Shown here one piece after another: positions 49,968-59,433 of a DNA stretch of 64,000 nucleotides. A program made the position numbers and the translations under genes. Below the pieces are notes generated by a model that did not search any database, was not told where the DNA came from, and was given only the letters and a program-made list of their open reading frames with translations. Numbering within the stretch: position 1 is the stretch's first letter; each line of letters opens with the position of its first letter. The DNA is taken from contig JBBTET010000029.1 in the NCBI GenBank assembly GCA_038042195.1, forward strand, positions 21,149 through 85,148. Direction: 5' to 3'. This DNA is from JACRIM01 sp038042195. Lineage in GTDB: Bacteria; Planctomycetota; Phycisphaerae; UBA1845; UTPLA1.

Positions 49968-52031
49968 TCAGTGCCACTCCACGCGGCACTTGGGGAGGGC
50001 CTCGATAAAGCGTCGGCCATAGGCTTTCGTTTTCACGCGCTGGTCGAGGATCACCACCATCCCGCGATCAGTCTTCGTCCGAATCAGTCGGCCGAATCCC
50101 TGCTTCAATTTCAAGAGCGCTTCGGGCAACTGGTACTCCATGAACGCCGCGCCGCCGGCCGCCTCGATGGCCTCGATCCGGGCCTGCACCAACGGCCGAT
50201 CCGGCACGGCGAAGGGCAGCTTGGTGATGATGACGCATTGCAGCGCGTCCCCCGGCACGTCCACCCCCTGCCAGAATGAATCAGTCCCAAGGATCACGGC
50301 GTTGGGCGTCTCGCGGAATCGCGCCAGCATCATCGCGGGCGAAAGGTCCTTGCCCTGTACGAAGAGCGTTAGACCGTGGTCGGCGCAGAAGGGATCGAGA
50401 AGCGTCGCCGCCTGATTCAGGGCCATGTAGCTGGTGAAGAGCACGAACGCGCGGCCCTGCGTGAGTTCGAGATAGTGTTGAATCCGGTCGCAGGCGGCGG
50501 TGACGAATGACGGATCGTTCGGCTCGGGGAGCTTTGTCTCGACGTGGATGGTCACCTGTTGCTGATAATTAAAGGGCGAGTCGAGTAGCAGTTCCTGGCA
50601 TTGGTCGGCACCGAGGCGATTGCGGATGTAGGTGAATCCCTTCGCCCCGCCGGTGGAGAGGGTGGCACTGGTCAGGATGACGGACTTGGTTTTTTCAAAG
50701 AGGGATTCACGCAGGATGCCGTCAATCTTGAGCGGCGCGGCCCGAAGGGTGACGCGCTCGGCCCCCGGTGAAAAGTTTCGGCGACTGCCCAGTGACTTTG
50801 CTTTGGCACGTCCGCCACGGAACGGATGTGCATCTTCAGAGGCATCGACTTCATCCCGCCGTGGCGTCGCGCACTCGATCCAATAGACGTAGTCCTCGTG
50901 ATGCTGGGTGAGGAGATTCTCCAACTCAGTCGCCATCTCGGTGCAGCGGTCGGCGAAGCTGCCGCACTCAAAGCGATCATCTTCGCGCTCGAAGGCGTCG
51001 CGTAGTTTCTTGAGCGCCTCACCGAGTTCCCTCAGTACCGGGGTCAGCGGATTCGCGACCTTTGGCGGGCCATGCAGGCGGACCGTGCCGCGCCGATCCG
51101 AATAGGTACGTCGCAGCTCGCCAAACAGGTCGTCCGCGAAAGAGGCGGCCCGCGTGACCAGCTTCACCGCCTCGGGGCAGTCGAGCATCCCAAGAAAGCC
51201 CCGCCCGGTGCGATCATTGAAGAGGCTCGTCAGCAGATGCGACACTGCGCTGTCCGATGCGCTCCAGCCGAAGTGATCGCCGGCCACGCCCTCGATGTTG
51301 TGGGCCTCGTCGAAGATGACGAAGTCGTAGTCCGGCAGGAAGGTGACGTTGTTTCGTCGCAGGGCGAGGTCGGAAAAGAACAGGGCATGATTCACCACCA
51401 GCAAATCGGCCTGCTCCGCCTCACGACGGGCGCGTTGGTAGAAACACCTGTCATACGTCGCGCAACGCCGACCCATGCAGTTGTTGCTCTCGCTCCGCAC
51501 GCGCTGCCAGACCTGCGGCAACGGGCGAAGATCAAGGTCGGAGAGCGAGCCGTCCGTGGTGTCGTAGGTCCAGTCCTCGATCTGGTGCAGTTGCTCGGTC
51601 TCGCGTGGGCCGGAGAAGAGGGCTTGCTGCCGACGACTGGCCTGCATCAAGCGTCGCAGGCCGACGTAGTTGTGACGCCCCTTGACCAGCACGGCCTTGA
51701 ACGGCCCCGGCGCAACGGCCGCCAGGGCTGGAATATCCTTGTGTATCAGTTGCTCCTGCAACGCGATCGTGTGCGTCGAGATGACGATGCGCTTGCGCGT
51801 GCGGAGGATTTCTTGAATGGCGGGCAGGAGATAGGCGAAGCTCTTGCCGACGCCGGTGCCGGCCTCGACGACCAAGTGGTGACTCTCCTTCATTGCGGCG
51901 GCCACGGCCTCGGCCATCGCCAATTGTTGTGGGCGAGATTCGTAGTCGCGCAATGCGCGTGCCAACAGCGTAGCAGTCGAGTCATTCGATTGAGTCGGTG
52001 CGACCGGAGGGGAGGCGTCAGCAGGTGTCAC
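49968..52031 (-). CDS. dinG: DinG-like ATP-dependent DNA helicase (XPD family)
   Basis: The product has 687 residues. Motifs in order: VVEAGTGVGKSFAYLLP (Walker A), the iron-sulfur Cys set including CMGRRCATYDRCF, FDEAHNIEG (DEAH), FVLFTSYMALN, GTDSFWQGVDVPGD, and QGFGRLIRT (motif VI). It is a 5'-3' helicase for repair of R-loops and damage. The start is GTG 52031. It is convergent with infC. Confidence 0.92.
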   Translation of the reverse strand: MTPADASPPVAPTQSNDSTATLLARALRDYESRPQQLAMAEAVAAAMKESHHLVVEAGTGVGKSFAYLLPAIQEILRTRKRIVISTHTIALQEQLIHKDIPALAAVAPGPFKAVLVKGRHNYVGLRRLMQASRRQQALFSGPRETEQLHQIEDWTYDTTDGSLSDLDLRPLPQVWQRVRSESNNCMGRRCATYDRCFYQRARREAEQADLLVVNHALFFSDLALRRNNVTFLPDYDFVIFDEAHNIEGVAGDHFGWSASDSAVSHLLTSLFNDRTGRGFLGMLDCPEAVKLVTRAASFADDLFGELRRTYSDRRGTVRLHGPPKVANPLTPVLRELGEALKKLRDAFEREDDRFECGSFADRCTEMATELENLLTQHHEDYVYWIECATPRRDEVDASEDAHPFRGGRAKAKSLGSRRNFSPGAERVTLRAAPLKIDGILRESLFEKTKSVILTSATLSTGGAKGFTYIRNRLGADQCQELLLDSPFNYQQQVTIHVETKLPEPNDPSFVTAACDRIQHYLELTQGRAFVLFTSYMALNQAATLLDPFCADHGLTLFVQGKDLSPAMMLARFRETPNAVILGTDSFWQGVDVPGDALQCVIITKLPFAVPDRPLVQARIEAIEAAGGAAFMEYQLPEALLKLKQGFGRLIRTKTDRGMVVILDQRVKTKAYGRRFIEALPKCRVEWH

Positions 52032-52047
52032 TCGGTGGTCCCCCCGA

Positions 52048-52485
52048 CTACGACTGATAGTACAGCGTCATGATGAAGTCTTTGATGAACCACGCCGTGG
52101 ACGCCGACGTCACCACGACAATCACCGTCGCCATGACCGTCACCAGCGTGGACCCTTGCATGAGGCCGTCGGAGTAGGTCGCGATGATGTGCGGCCGAGC
52201 GAGCATGAGCATGGCCAGCAGTACGGCCGTGATGGAGGGCCAGATGCTGATGGAGTGGATATAGCTGTAAATCCAGACCCATCGGGGCACGTCCTGTTCA
52301 TAGCCGATAGAGCGGTGGACGAAATGGCCGCGAACGTAGTACACCGCGTGGCCGTCGACGTTCTTGATGTAGCCGTTAGGGGCATCGCCGCCGATCATGG
52401 CGTAGGGAATGGCATAGGCGATGAAATTGGACAGGCCGAGGATGATGAGTCTGATGCAGAGGCGGTTTCTGCGAATGCGATCCAT
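52048..52485 (-). CDS. Small integral membrane protein of unknown function
   Basis: The product has 145 residues with about three membrane helices (IRLIILGLSNFIAYAIPYAMIGG, a central one, and VTVMATVIVVVTSAST). The loop between the first two has several charged and Tyr residues. I recognise no family. It lies between dinG and the glycosyltransferase on the same strand and may work with either. Confidence 0.65.
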   Translation of the reverse strand: MDRIRRNRLCIRLIILGLSNFIAYAIPYAMIGGDAPNGYIKNVDGHAVYYVRGHFVHRSIGYEQDVPRWVWIYSYIHSISIWPSITAVLLAMLMLARPHIIATYSDGLMQGSTLVTVMATVIVVVTSASTAWFIKDFIMTLYYQS

Positions 52486-52612
52486 GAGGAGAGGTTAACG
52501 CGAAAGGCCTAGCGGGTCGAACAAGCAACGGCGCGATTGCTATCCGACAATACTGTGCAAGACGCATGGGCTGCGAGCGCGTCGCATGGAAACGCTACGA
52601 GTGGAAACGGGG

Positions 52613-54193
52613 TTAGCTCCGCGATGGGCTGGCCATCGCCGGCTGCATCACGGGGGATTCGCCGGAGGACAGGGACTCGACGAGGCTCGGCCGCTTGGTG
52701 GCCGTCGGCTGCTTCTTGATGGCGGCTCCCTGGTGCAACCCCGCGCCGCGCGTCATCCAGCTTGTGTTCTTCATCGTAAAGACCGACCACGGGATGATCC
52801 ATGACAGGCAGAGTGTCCAGAAGAACTCGTACACGAAGAGCCATATCCACTCGCTGTCCCGTTCGTTGATGTAGTAGATGATCGCTGAGGTTGCGGCGTA
52901 GAGCATCACGATGCCAAGCTGATGCATCGCGTAGCCGGAGTTGGTCATAAGCATGAGCCAGCTATTGAAGATCATGAACGGCGGCAGAAAGAGCGAGAGG
53001 ATGGTGAGCGTCATGTTGAACTGGAAGGTCCGCAGATATTGATTGCGGAAGCTCTTGAACATCCACGGCAGCATGACGATGGTCTCGCGCACGTTGCTTC
53101 GGCCCCAGCGGAGCAGCATCTTGTACAGACCCTCGTAGGTGGCTGGCATTTCGCTGTAGACCGTGGCGTTGCCCTGATAGCTCGTCATCCAGCCTTCGCG
53201 GAGGATGAGGTTCGTCAGCGCACGATCCTCGCCGATGGTGCAGGGCTGGCCGAGGAACTTCTGGGCGACCCATTCGTCCATGACACTGCGAATCACGTCG
53301 GCGCGGAAGAACGACAAGGCACCCGGCGTGCAAAAGACGCCGAGGAACTCGCTCTGATAGGCTCGCACGAACTTGAACGACAGATTGAAGCTGCACTTGA
53401 GGAAGCGCGTGATGATGCTCTGCCGCGTATTCAGCACCTCGACGCATCCGGCCACGTTGGCGATCTTGCGATTGCGCACCAGCGGGGTCACGCCGTTTCG
53501 GATGGCGTCGGGGTGCAGGATGCTGTCGGAGTCGGTGGTGACGAACACCTCGCCGCGACCCTTTTTGAGGCCCAGGTACAACCCCTCGCGCTTGCCCATG
53601 TTCTTCGGCTGCTTGTAGGTCGACATGCGAATCCGAGGGTCAACCTCGTTTGCCGCGGCCAGAATCTGTTCCCATGTGTCGTCGGTGCTTCCGTCGTCGA
53701 TGGCGATGATCTCCATCTTCTCTGGCGGATAATTGTTGGCGGCGGTGGAGAGGATGGATTGTCGAACGAGGAGGCCTTCGTTGTAAGCCGGGATGATGAC
53801 GGAGACGTAGGGCAACTCGGCGTCGGTGATGCCCTCCATCGGACGATAGCGCCGCCAGAGGATGACGCGCCATACCATCGCGGCATAGCACATTCCGCCG
53901 TAGATCAGGGCCGTCCACCAGAACACTGTCGCGAGACGACTTTCCGGGAAAAGCGAATACTCAAGGTGGAGCTTGCCGCTGGCCACGGCTGCGATGAAAC
54001 ACAGGGCCGCGCCGACCAGCACGCCGAGCTTGATCCGTCGCTCGGCTGTCGGCGACAGGTCCGAGACCTTGCGTGCCTCGTCGATTGGCTTTCGATAATC
54101 GAAGCACGCCGGCGCGGGCTTCGAGGATTCCAAATGTAGATGTTCACTGACCGGACGGATTTCCGTCTCATCACACATCGGCGCGACTGACAT
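52613..54193 (-). CDS. Family 2 membrane glycosyltransferase (cellulose/hyaluronan synthase-like)
   Basis: The product has 526 residues. Two N-terminal membrane helices are followed by the GT-A catalytic domain: VSVIIPAYNEG, DDGSTDDTW, TDSDSILHPDA (DxD), GEDRALTN, and LLRWGRSN (QxxRW-like). Several C-terminal membrane helices follow. It probably extends a beta-linked polysaccharide through the membrane. No bcs or export genes are next to it. Confidence 0.9.
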   Translation of the reverse strand: MSVAPMCDETEIRPVSEHLHLESSKPAPACFDYRKPIDEARKVSDLSPTAERRIKLGVLVGAALCFIAAVASGKLHLEYSLFPESRLATVFWWTALIYGGMCYAAMVWRVILWRRYRPMEGITDAELPYVSVIIPAYNEGLLVRQSILSTAANNYPPEKMEIIAIDDGSTDDTWEQILAAANEVDPRIRMSTYKQPKNMGKREGLYLGLKKGRGEVFVTTDSDSILHPDAIRNGVTPLVRNRKIANVAGCVEVLNTRQSIITRFLKCSFNLSFKFVRAYQSEFLGVFCTPGALSFFRADVIRSVMDEWVAQKFLGQPCTIGEDRALTNLILREGWMTSYQGNATVYSEMPATYEGLYKMLLRWGRSNVRETIVMLPWMFKSFRNQYLRTFQFNMTLTILSLFLPPFMIFNSWLMLMTNSGYAMHQLGIVMLYAATSAIIYYINERDSEWIWLFVYEFFWTLCLSWIIPWSVFTMKNTSWMTRGAGLHQGAAIKKQPTATKRPSLVESLSSGESPVMQPAMASPSRS

Positions 54194-54461
54194 AGTGTTT
54201 TTCTCTTTTTGACTTACCCCGTCCTATGGACGTGGGCTGAGGGAGGTAAGGTGGTCCTCAGACCCATCGAACCGATCCGCGAAACATCGAGTCGAACCTC
54301 GATCCCCATTGGCCGAGTCCCGCCGACGTGCGAACCTGACGATGCCAAGTTAGACCCCTGCAAAGGCGGTTGGTTAGGCGGCGCCGGGGAATTGTTGGCG
54401 GTACGCATCGACGATTTAGGACCGGTCGTTTTGTGCGATTGTTGTGGTTAGACTATGCCGT

Positions 54462-54860
54462 ATGGCACAGGCTCCTGGGATGAACCGGTCCGACACTGGG
54501 ATGACCGATAACACAGTGGTCATTGAGTCTCGCAATCGGACTGCATCCTTCGCTATCCTTTTATTTGGCATTGGCTTACTGGTTGCAGCGCAACTGCCGG
54601 GCCGAGGGTCTCGTGTCGCGGAGGTCATTGCCGGGGCTCAGTTTTCTCATTGCCTCGACCCCAATGTTGCGACCTGGTACGAGCTGGCACAGCTTCCCGC
54701 TATTGGTGAATCAGTGGCTCGGCGAATCGTCGAGTACCGGGATCGACCCGACCTGCCCAGGCCCGTGTTCAAGGGAGCTGGAGATTTGGGTCGAGTTCGT
54801 GGGATCGGCCCCAAGACGGCAGGTCGAATCGCCGAGTATCTTCGCTTTCCACCGAATTAA
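54462..54860 (+). CDS. Membrane-anchored ComEA-like helix-hairpin-helix protein
   Basis: The product has about 132 residues; ATG 54480 or GTG 54444 could also be the start. One membrane helix (ASFAILLFGIGLLVAAQLPG) is followed by two HhH motifs: LDPNVATWYELAQLPAIGESVARRIVEYRD and DLGRVRGIGPKTAGRIAEYL. This is the ComEA layout. ComEA binds DNA outside the membrane for uptake. It may bring DNA to a competence pilus; pilT and comM are in the window. Confidence 0.8.
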   Translation: MAQAPGMNRSDTGMTDNTVVIESRNRTASFAILLFGIGLLVAAQLPGRGSRVAEVIAGAQFSHCLDPNVATWYELAQLPAIGESVARRIVEYRDRPDLPRPVFKGAGDLGRVRGIGPKTAGRIAEYLRFPPN

Positions 54861-54934
54861 CCGTGCCTCGTGCATCCATTGACAGTCCAGACATCGACCG
54901 ATACCGTCGCCTTTGGAGTCACACGGAACCGCCC

Positions 54935-55273
54935 ATGTCCATCAAAGATTGGTCCGACAACATCATCCTGGCAGAGCTTCAGGACGACCCGGTCTTCTCG
55001 GATGACCTCAACGGCATCCAGGAGCTTGTTGAGAAGCGCAATGGCGGCACCCACGTGGTCCTCGATTTTACCCAGGTGAACTTTCTCAATTCGTCAAACA
55101 TCGCCAAGCTGCTCAAGCTGCGAAAGGTGCTCCACAGCACCTCTCCCGGCAAGCTGCGCCTCTGCGGAATCAACACCGGTGCTTGGGGCGTGTTCCTTGT
55201 GACGGGCCTCGACAAGCTCTTCGAGTTTTGCGACGACGCTGCGAGTGGGTTGGCCAGCGTTCAGCTTGGTTGA
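54935..55273 (+). CDS. STAS-domain protein, anti-sigma factor antagonist-like
   Basis: The product has 112 residues from ATG 54935. The STAS fold is shown by VVLDFTQVNFLNSSNIAKLLKLRKVLH (phosphorylated Ser region) and GKLRLCGINTGAWGVFLVTGLDKLFEF. It would be controlled by a serine kinase and release a sigma factor or another partner. None is adjacent. Confidence 0.85.
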   Translation: MSIKDWSDNIILAELQDDPVFSDDLNGIQELVEKRNGGTHVVLDFTQVNFLNSSNIAKLLKLRKVLHSTSPGKLRLCGINTGAWGVFLVTGLDKLFEFCDDAASGLASVQLG

Positions 55274-55284
55274 TGATTCATCAG

Positions 55285-57345
55285 TCAGGGCTTCGCGCCG
55301 ATATCCCCGATCCCCTCAAGCGCCTTTCGGGCCTCTGGGTCATTCGGGTTTATCCGCAAAACTTCTCGATACTCGCGCATCGCCGCGTCGCGCTCACCGT
55401 GTCCTTCGAGCGTCCGCGCCAAATTGAAATGGGCATCCGCATCGTCCGGTGCTTGTCGAGCGGCTGTTTGAAAGTGCTCCAGGGCCTCGTCCACTCGCCC
55501 AAGACCCGCCAGCAAGACGGCCAGGTTGGAGTGCGCGAGTGGATTCGTCTGCTGAATCGCCAGCGCATGTTTGAGCAGCACGATGGCCTCATCCGCGTTT
55601 CCAATGGCGGCTAATGCGGCTGCAAGGTTGCTCATGCCGAGCGGATAATCCGGGTTCAACTCTAGTACTGTACGATACGACTGGACCGCTTCCTTTGCTC
55701 GACCCGACCGAAAGTATGCATTCCCCAGGTCTTCATACGACTCGTATTTACGCGGCTGGATCAGGATCGCTGCTTCAATATGGCGGATGCCCTCATCGAT
55801 CCGGCCCCGATCGCAGAGCATTCGTCCGTAGTTTCGCTGTGCGGAGGAGTAATATCGATTCGCCTCGGTCGCGCGACGGAACAACTCAAATGCCTCATCG
55901 GGGCGATTTCGTTGCAGCAGCATGAGTCCGAGATTGTCCAATGCGATTTCGTAGTCCGGCCGCGCCTCGATTGCCTTGGTCAGCATCGATACGGCTTCAT
56001 CCTCTGAACCCCTATCGTGGAGGAGCATTCCGAGATTGTTGTAGGCCGCCCACGCCGAGGGGTTGCGTTTGATGGTGTCCCTCCAGAGGGTTTCTTCGTC
56101 CTGGTAGACACCGCATCGCTGCCATGTTTTGAAACCGAATGTGGCAAGCACGACGACAGAGATCACGCAGAGAAATAGCCGAGTGCTCCCATCGCGCTCG
56201 AAGTGAATCTTCGCGGCGATTCCCGTGCTCAGTGCGATCGCGCTGATGCTCGCCAAGTATTGAAAGTGGTCCGCGACGTACGAGAAGATCATCGGATAGA
56301 CCTTCACAAACCCCAGCACGGGTAGCAGCGTTCCACAAAAGCAAAAGAGCGCCGCCGCCGGCCCGCGCCCGATGCGATTCCGAAGTGCATACGCCGCCAC
56401 GAGTAGCCCCAGCGCGCCGATGGGAAACAGATACTGCCATGCCGCGTCGGCCGCAATCGTCCACTTGGGGTAGAAGAAGATCAGCTCCGCCGGATAAGCG
56501 AGCTTCGCAAAGTAAAACCAGATCACGCGACCGGCGACGAGGCAACGATCCAGCGGCGACAGTCCCCACGCGACCGATTCGGCCCCCACATGATGCTGTT
56601 CAAGCCAGGCCGTGTGAAACGCTGCGCTGAGGCCGACGATTAAGAAGAGCAATGCACTGAACACGTCCCGACGTGTGATCGCCCCGCGCTTCCACCAGAC
56701 GATGACCATCGCCACGGCCGGCATGGTGGCAGTCACGCTTTTACTCAACAACGCGCAAACGAAAAACGCCATCGCCACGCCGTAATGAGTGGACGGTCTT
56801 TTTGTGGCATCGCGGCTTTCCGGCAATGCATGGGATAAATATATCCACAACGCACTCAGGTAGAACAGCCCTGACAGCACGTTCTTCCGCTCTGTGATCC
56901 AGGCCACTGACTCGACGTGGACCGGGTGGATTGCGAATACCAATCCGGCAACAAACGCCCCATGAACGCGCAACCATCTGAGCAGCCGCCAGACGAGAAT
57001 CGCGTTGCAGGCATGAAGCAGAACATTGACGAGGTGATAGCCGAGCGGGCTTAATCCCCAGAGCGCGTGCTCAATCCAGAAGGCCGTGAAGACGAGCGGG
57101 TAGTATTGCGGGCTGGCCTTCGGCTCGAACCAGATGCGACTCAGTCCGCCCGGACTTTGTACGAGCGCATTCTTGGTAAGATAGTGGTCGTCGTCCCAGA
57201 TGTAGCCCGCGCGAATCGCTGGGATATAAACCGCGAGCGTCAGGATTACGATCAAACCGCATCCCAGCAGCAGGCGTGTGCGGGCTTCTATCAGAGGCTT
57301 CGTCGACGGTACGCTCGGATCGCCTGATGGTGCGGGTCGATCCAT
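55285..57345 (-). CDS. Polytopic membrane protein with C-terminal TPR repeats
   Basis: The product has 686 residues from ATG 57345; the frame is open to 57462 but overlaps comM. The N-terminal 400 hold about ten membrane helices with GYIWDDDHYLTKNALVQSPGGL and HPVHVESVAWITERKNVLSGLF, as in the glycosyltransferase 39-like/TPR family. The C-terminal 250 are about eight TPR units. It may attach sugars to proteins and hold partners with the TPR arm. Its ATG lies 2 bp from the comM stop. Confidence 0.85.
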   Translation of the reverse strand: MDRPAPSGDPSVPSTKPLIEARTRLLLGCGLIVILTLAVYIPAIRAGYIWDDDHYLTKNALVQSPGGLSRIWFEPKASPQYYPLVFTAFWIEHALWGLSPLGYHLVNVLLHACNAILVWRLLRWLRVHGAFVAGLVFAIHPVHVESVAWITERKNVLSGLFYLSALWIYLSHALPESRDATKRPSTHYGVAMAFFVCALLSKSVTATMPAVAMVIVWWKRGAITRRDVFSALLFLIVGLSAAFHTAWLEQHHVGAESVAWGLSPLDRCLVAGRVIWFYFAKLAYPAELIFFYPKWTIAADAAWQYLFPIGALGLLVAAYALRNRIGRGPAAALFCFCGTLLPVLGFVKVYPMIFSYVADHFQYLASISAIALSTGIAAKIHFERDGSTRLFLCVISVVVLATFGFKTWQRCGVYQDEETLWRDTIKRNPSAWAAYNNLGMLLHDRGSEDEAVSMLTKAIEARPDYEIALDNLGLMLLQRNRPDEAFELFRRATEANRYYSSAQRNYGRMLCDRGRIDEGIRHIEAAILIQPRKYESYEDLGNAYFRSGRAKEAVQSYRTVLELNPDYPLGMSNLAAALAAIGNADEAIVLLKHALAIQQTNPLAHSNLAVLLAGLGRVDEALEHFQTAARQAPDDADAHFNLARTLEGHGERDAAMREYREVLRINPNDPEARKALEGIGDIGAKP

Positions 57346-57346
57346 C

Positions 57347-58876
57347 CTATTGCTGCCGATCAAGCTGCCGATACTGGACCGCCTCACCGACGTGCTCGGC
57401 CTTGATTGCGTCACAACCTTCAATATCCGCAATCGTCCGCGCCACGCGGAGCACCTTGTCATGCGCTCGCGCCGACAGACCCAGTTCCCCCATCGCCTGC
57501 TTCAGCACCAACTCCGACGCGGGATCGAGCGGGCAGTGTTGCCGGATCATTCGCGGCCCCATCCGGGCGTTGAGCAGCGTCTTTTTCTCACCGAAGCGAT
57601 CGCGCTGCCGTTGCCGCGCCGCCAGCACCGACGCCAGCATGGTCGCCGAGCTGGTCCCCGACTTCGAGTGGCGCAGATCATTGAATGCCACGGCCTGCAC
57701 CGTCACATGTATATCAATGCGATCAATCAACGGCCCGCTCACGCGACCGCGATACTTATCAATCTGCGGCTGCGAACATTTGCACGGCTTGCGCGGGTCG
57801 GAGTAATACCCGCAGGGGCACGGGTTCATCGCGGCAACCATCATGAACTCGGCTGGAAATCGCACGGCGCTGTGCGACCGCGCGATCGTCACGCATCCGT
57901 CCTCCATCGGCTGGCGCAGCGTCTCCAAAATGCTCCGTTGAAACTCCGGGAACTCGTCGAGAAACAGGATGCCGTGATGAGCCAGCGAGACTTCGCCGGC
58001 CTGCGGAATCGTGCCCCCGCCGACAAGCGCGGGGCCGCTCGCCGAGTGATGCGGCGTGCGCACGGGCCGCACGCCCAGCAGCGATGCACCCTTCGGCAAT
58101 TTGCCCGAGGCCGACCAGATGCGCGTCGTTTCCAGCGATTCACTCAATGACAACGGCGGCAGGATCGTCGGCAGGCACTTAGCCATCAGCGTCTTGCCCG
58201 AACCCGGCGGACCAACCAACAACATGTTATGCCCACCAGCCGCCGCGACGGTGAGGGCGCGTTTGCAGAACTCCTGCCCGCGCACGTCGGAGAAGTCCAC
58301 GTCGTAGTGCGACGACTTTTCGAATACCTCCTGCAAATCCACCACCGTCGGCTCGAGCGGCAACTGTTCATTCAAGAATCCCACCGCGTCGGTCAGCGAT
58401 CCCACGCCGATGACCTCCACGCCCTCCACCACGGCCGCCTCGTTGGCGTTGTCGCGCGGCACGAGCACGCCGCGATAGCCTTCTTTCTTCGCGAGCATCG
58501 CCATGCTCAGCACCCCTTTGATCGGCCGGATTCGACCGTCGAGAGCCAGCTCACCGGCGACCATGTATTCCTTTACGCTTGCCGGGACCATGCCGTCGGC
58601 GGCGAAGAGCATCCCCAGCGCGATCGGCAGATCGAGTGCGGGGCCTTCCTTGCGAATGTCCGCTGGGGCGAGGTTGATGACGGTACGGTGTGCGGGCAGT
58701 TCGTATCCGCAATTGGTCACGGCGGTGCGAATGCGCTCGAGGGATTCCTTCACCGCTGCGTCGGGCAGGCCCACGATCTGGGCGTTGGCAAAGCCGCGCG
58801 TGGCGACGTTGACCTCGATTTCGCAGGGAATGGCCTCGATCCCAACGAGGGTGACACTCTGGAGCCTTGAGAGCAT
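57347..58876 (-). CDS. comM: Mg-chelatase-like AAA ATPase, ComM/YifB family
   Basis: The product has 509 residues from ATG 58876. The N-terminal ComM domain (VEVNVATRGFANAQIVGLPDAAVKESLERIRTAV) precedes the AAA core: LLVGPPGSGKTLMAKCLPTILPPL (Walker A), RTPHHSASGPALVGGG, FLDEFPEF (Walker B), NPCPCGYY, and CSQPQIDKYRGRVSGPLIDRIDIHV. It helps branch migration during natural transformation. The upstream open frame is toxin remnant DNA. Confidence 0.92.
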   Translation of the reverse strand: MLSRLQSVTLVGIEAIPCEIEVNVATRGFANAQIVGLPDAAVKESLERIRTAVTNCGYELPAHRTVINLAPADIRKEGPALDLPIALGMLFAADGMVPASVKEYMVAGELALDGRIRPIKGVLSMAMLAKKEGYRGVLVPRDNANEAAVVEGVEVIGVGSLTDAVGFLNEQLPLEPTVVDLQEVFEKSSHYDVDFSDVRGQEFCKRALTVAAAGGHNMLLVGPPGSGKTLMAKCLPTILPPLSLSESLETTRIWSASGKLPKGASLLGVRPVRTPHHSASGPALVGGGTIPQAGEVSLAHHGILFLDEFPEFQRSILETLRQPMEDGCVTIARSHSAVRFPAEFMMVAAMNPCPCGYYSDPRKPCKCSQPQIDKYRGRVSGPLIDRIDIHVTVQAVAFNDLRHSKSGTSSATMLASVLAARQRQRDRFGEKKTLLNARMGPRMIRQHCPLDPASELVLKQAMGELGLSARAHDKVLRVARTIADIEGCDAIKAEHVGEAVQYRQLDRQQ

Positions 58877-58925
58877 GGGGCGGATTCTACGCCGGTGGCC
58901 GGGCCGAGCAATATCTGACTGCCGG

Positions 58926-59179
58926 CTACTTGTATGCGTCTTTACGATGTCGTACGCGCACGACAAGGACGACTCGAACGCATCATCAATGTTGTACACG
59001 ACGCGGTAATCGCCGATTCGTATTCGCCAGTCTGATTGGGAGCCGACGAGCTTTCGGCAGCCCGTTGGTCAAGGATTGTAGGCTAAAGCGTTTATAGTAC
59101 GCGCGATTCGTACAAAGAGGGGCTTGGGCAAGGCTCGAAGTTCCCGTTCGGCGCGGCGCTCGATCAGAACATCATACAC
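58926..59179 (-). pseudogene. Degenerate RelE/ParE-type toxin gene
   Basis: Read from GTG 59179 the frame encodes VYDVLIERRAERELRAL and on to INALAYNP, then TGA. It continues in the same frame as PTGCRKLVGSQSDWRIRIGDYRVVYNIDDA, and one frame later as VRVVLVVRVRHRKDAYK and a stop. The whole is a normal RelE/ParE toxin with one nonsense codon (TGA where Arg CGA is expected) and a 1-bp frameshift near the end. Start and antitoxin stop overlap, as in a toxin-antitoxin pair. Confidence 0.8.
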
Positions 59180-59426
59180 GGGTACGGCTTTCCGCTAGAA
59201 AGTCTGAGAATCGCCGGAAACTCTGCGTCTTGGACCTCATCTTTTGAAGCGCCTTCAAGTCGCCGATGTCTTCCAGCCGCTCCAGTAGTTCCTCATACTG
59301 ATCGATGTCCAGGATAACAGCGGAGGGCTTCCCCTCTCGGAGCACGATCTCCGGCTGTTTGCGCTTTTTTCGAGCGGGTGATTTCACTGTAAAGACTCCT
59401 TCGTTTGGTCGAGTCGTCCGTTGCAT
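59172..59426 (-). CDS. Antitoxin, Phd/YefM-like, of a broken toxin-antitoxin pair
   Basis: The product has about 84 residues from ATG 59426. A short N-terminal segment is followed by PEIVLREGKPSAVILDIDQYEELLERLEDIGDLKAL, the typical Phd/YefM body with the toxin-binding helix. It overlaps the toxin start. With the toxin broken it may be relaxed or may act as an antidote to a related toxin elsewhere. Confidence 0.8.
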   Translation of the reverse strand: MQRTTRPNEGVFTVKSPARKKRKQPEIVLREGKPSAVILDIDQYEELLERLEDIGDLKALQKMRSKTQSFRRFSDFLAESRTRV

Positions 59427-59433
59427 GATAGGC

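Noticed and set aside
52922..54139. Plus-strand frame opposite the glycosyltransferase
   Set aside because: Shadow of a well-supported GT2 gene.
58926..59179. Selenocysteine at the in-frame TGA of the toxin
   Set aside because: RelE-type toxins have Arg there, and a further frameshift is present, so decay is simpler.
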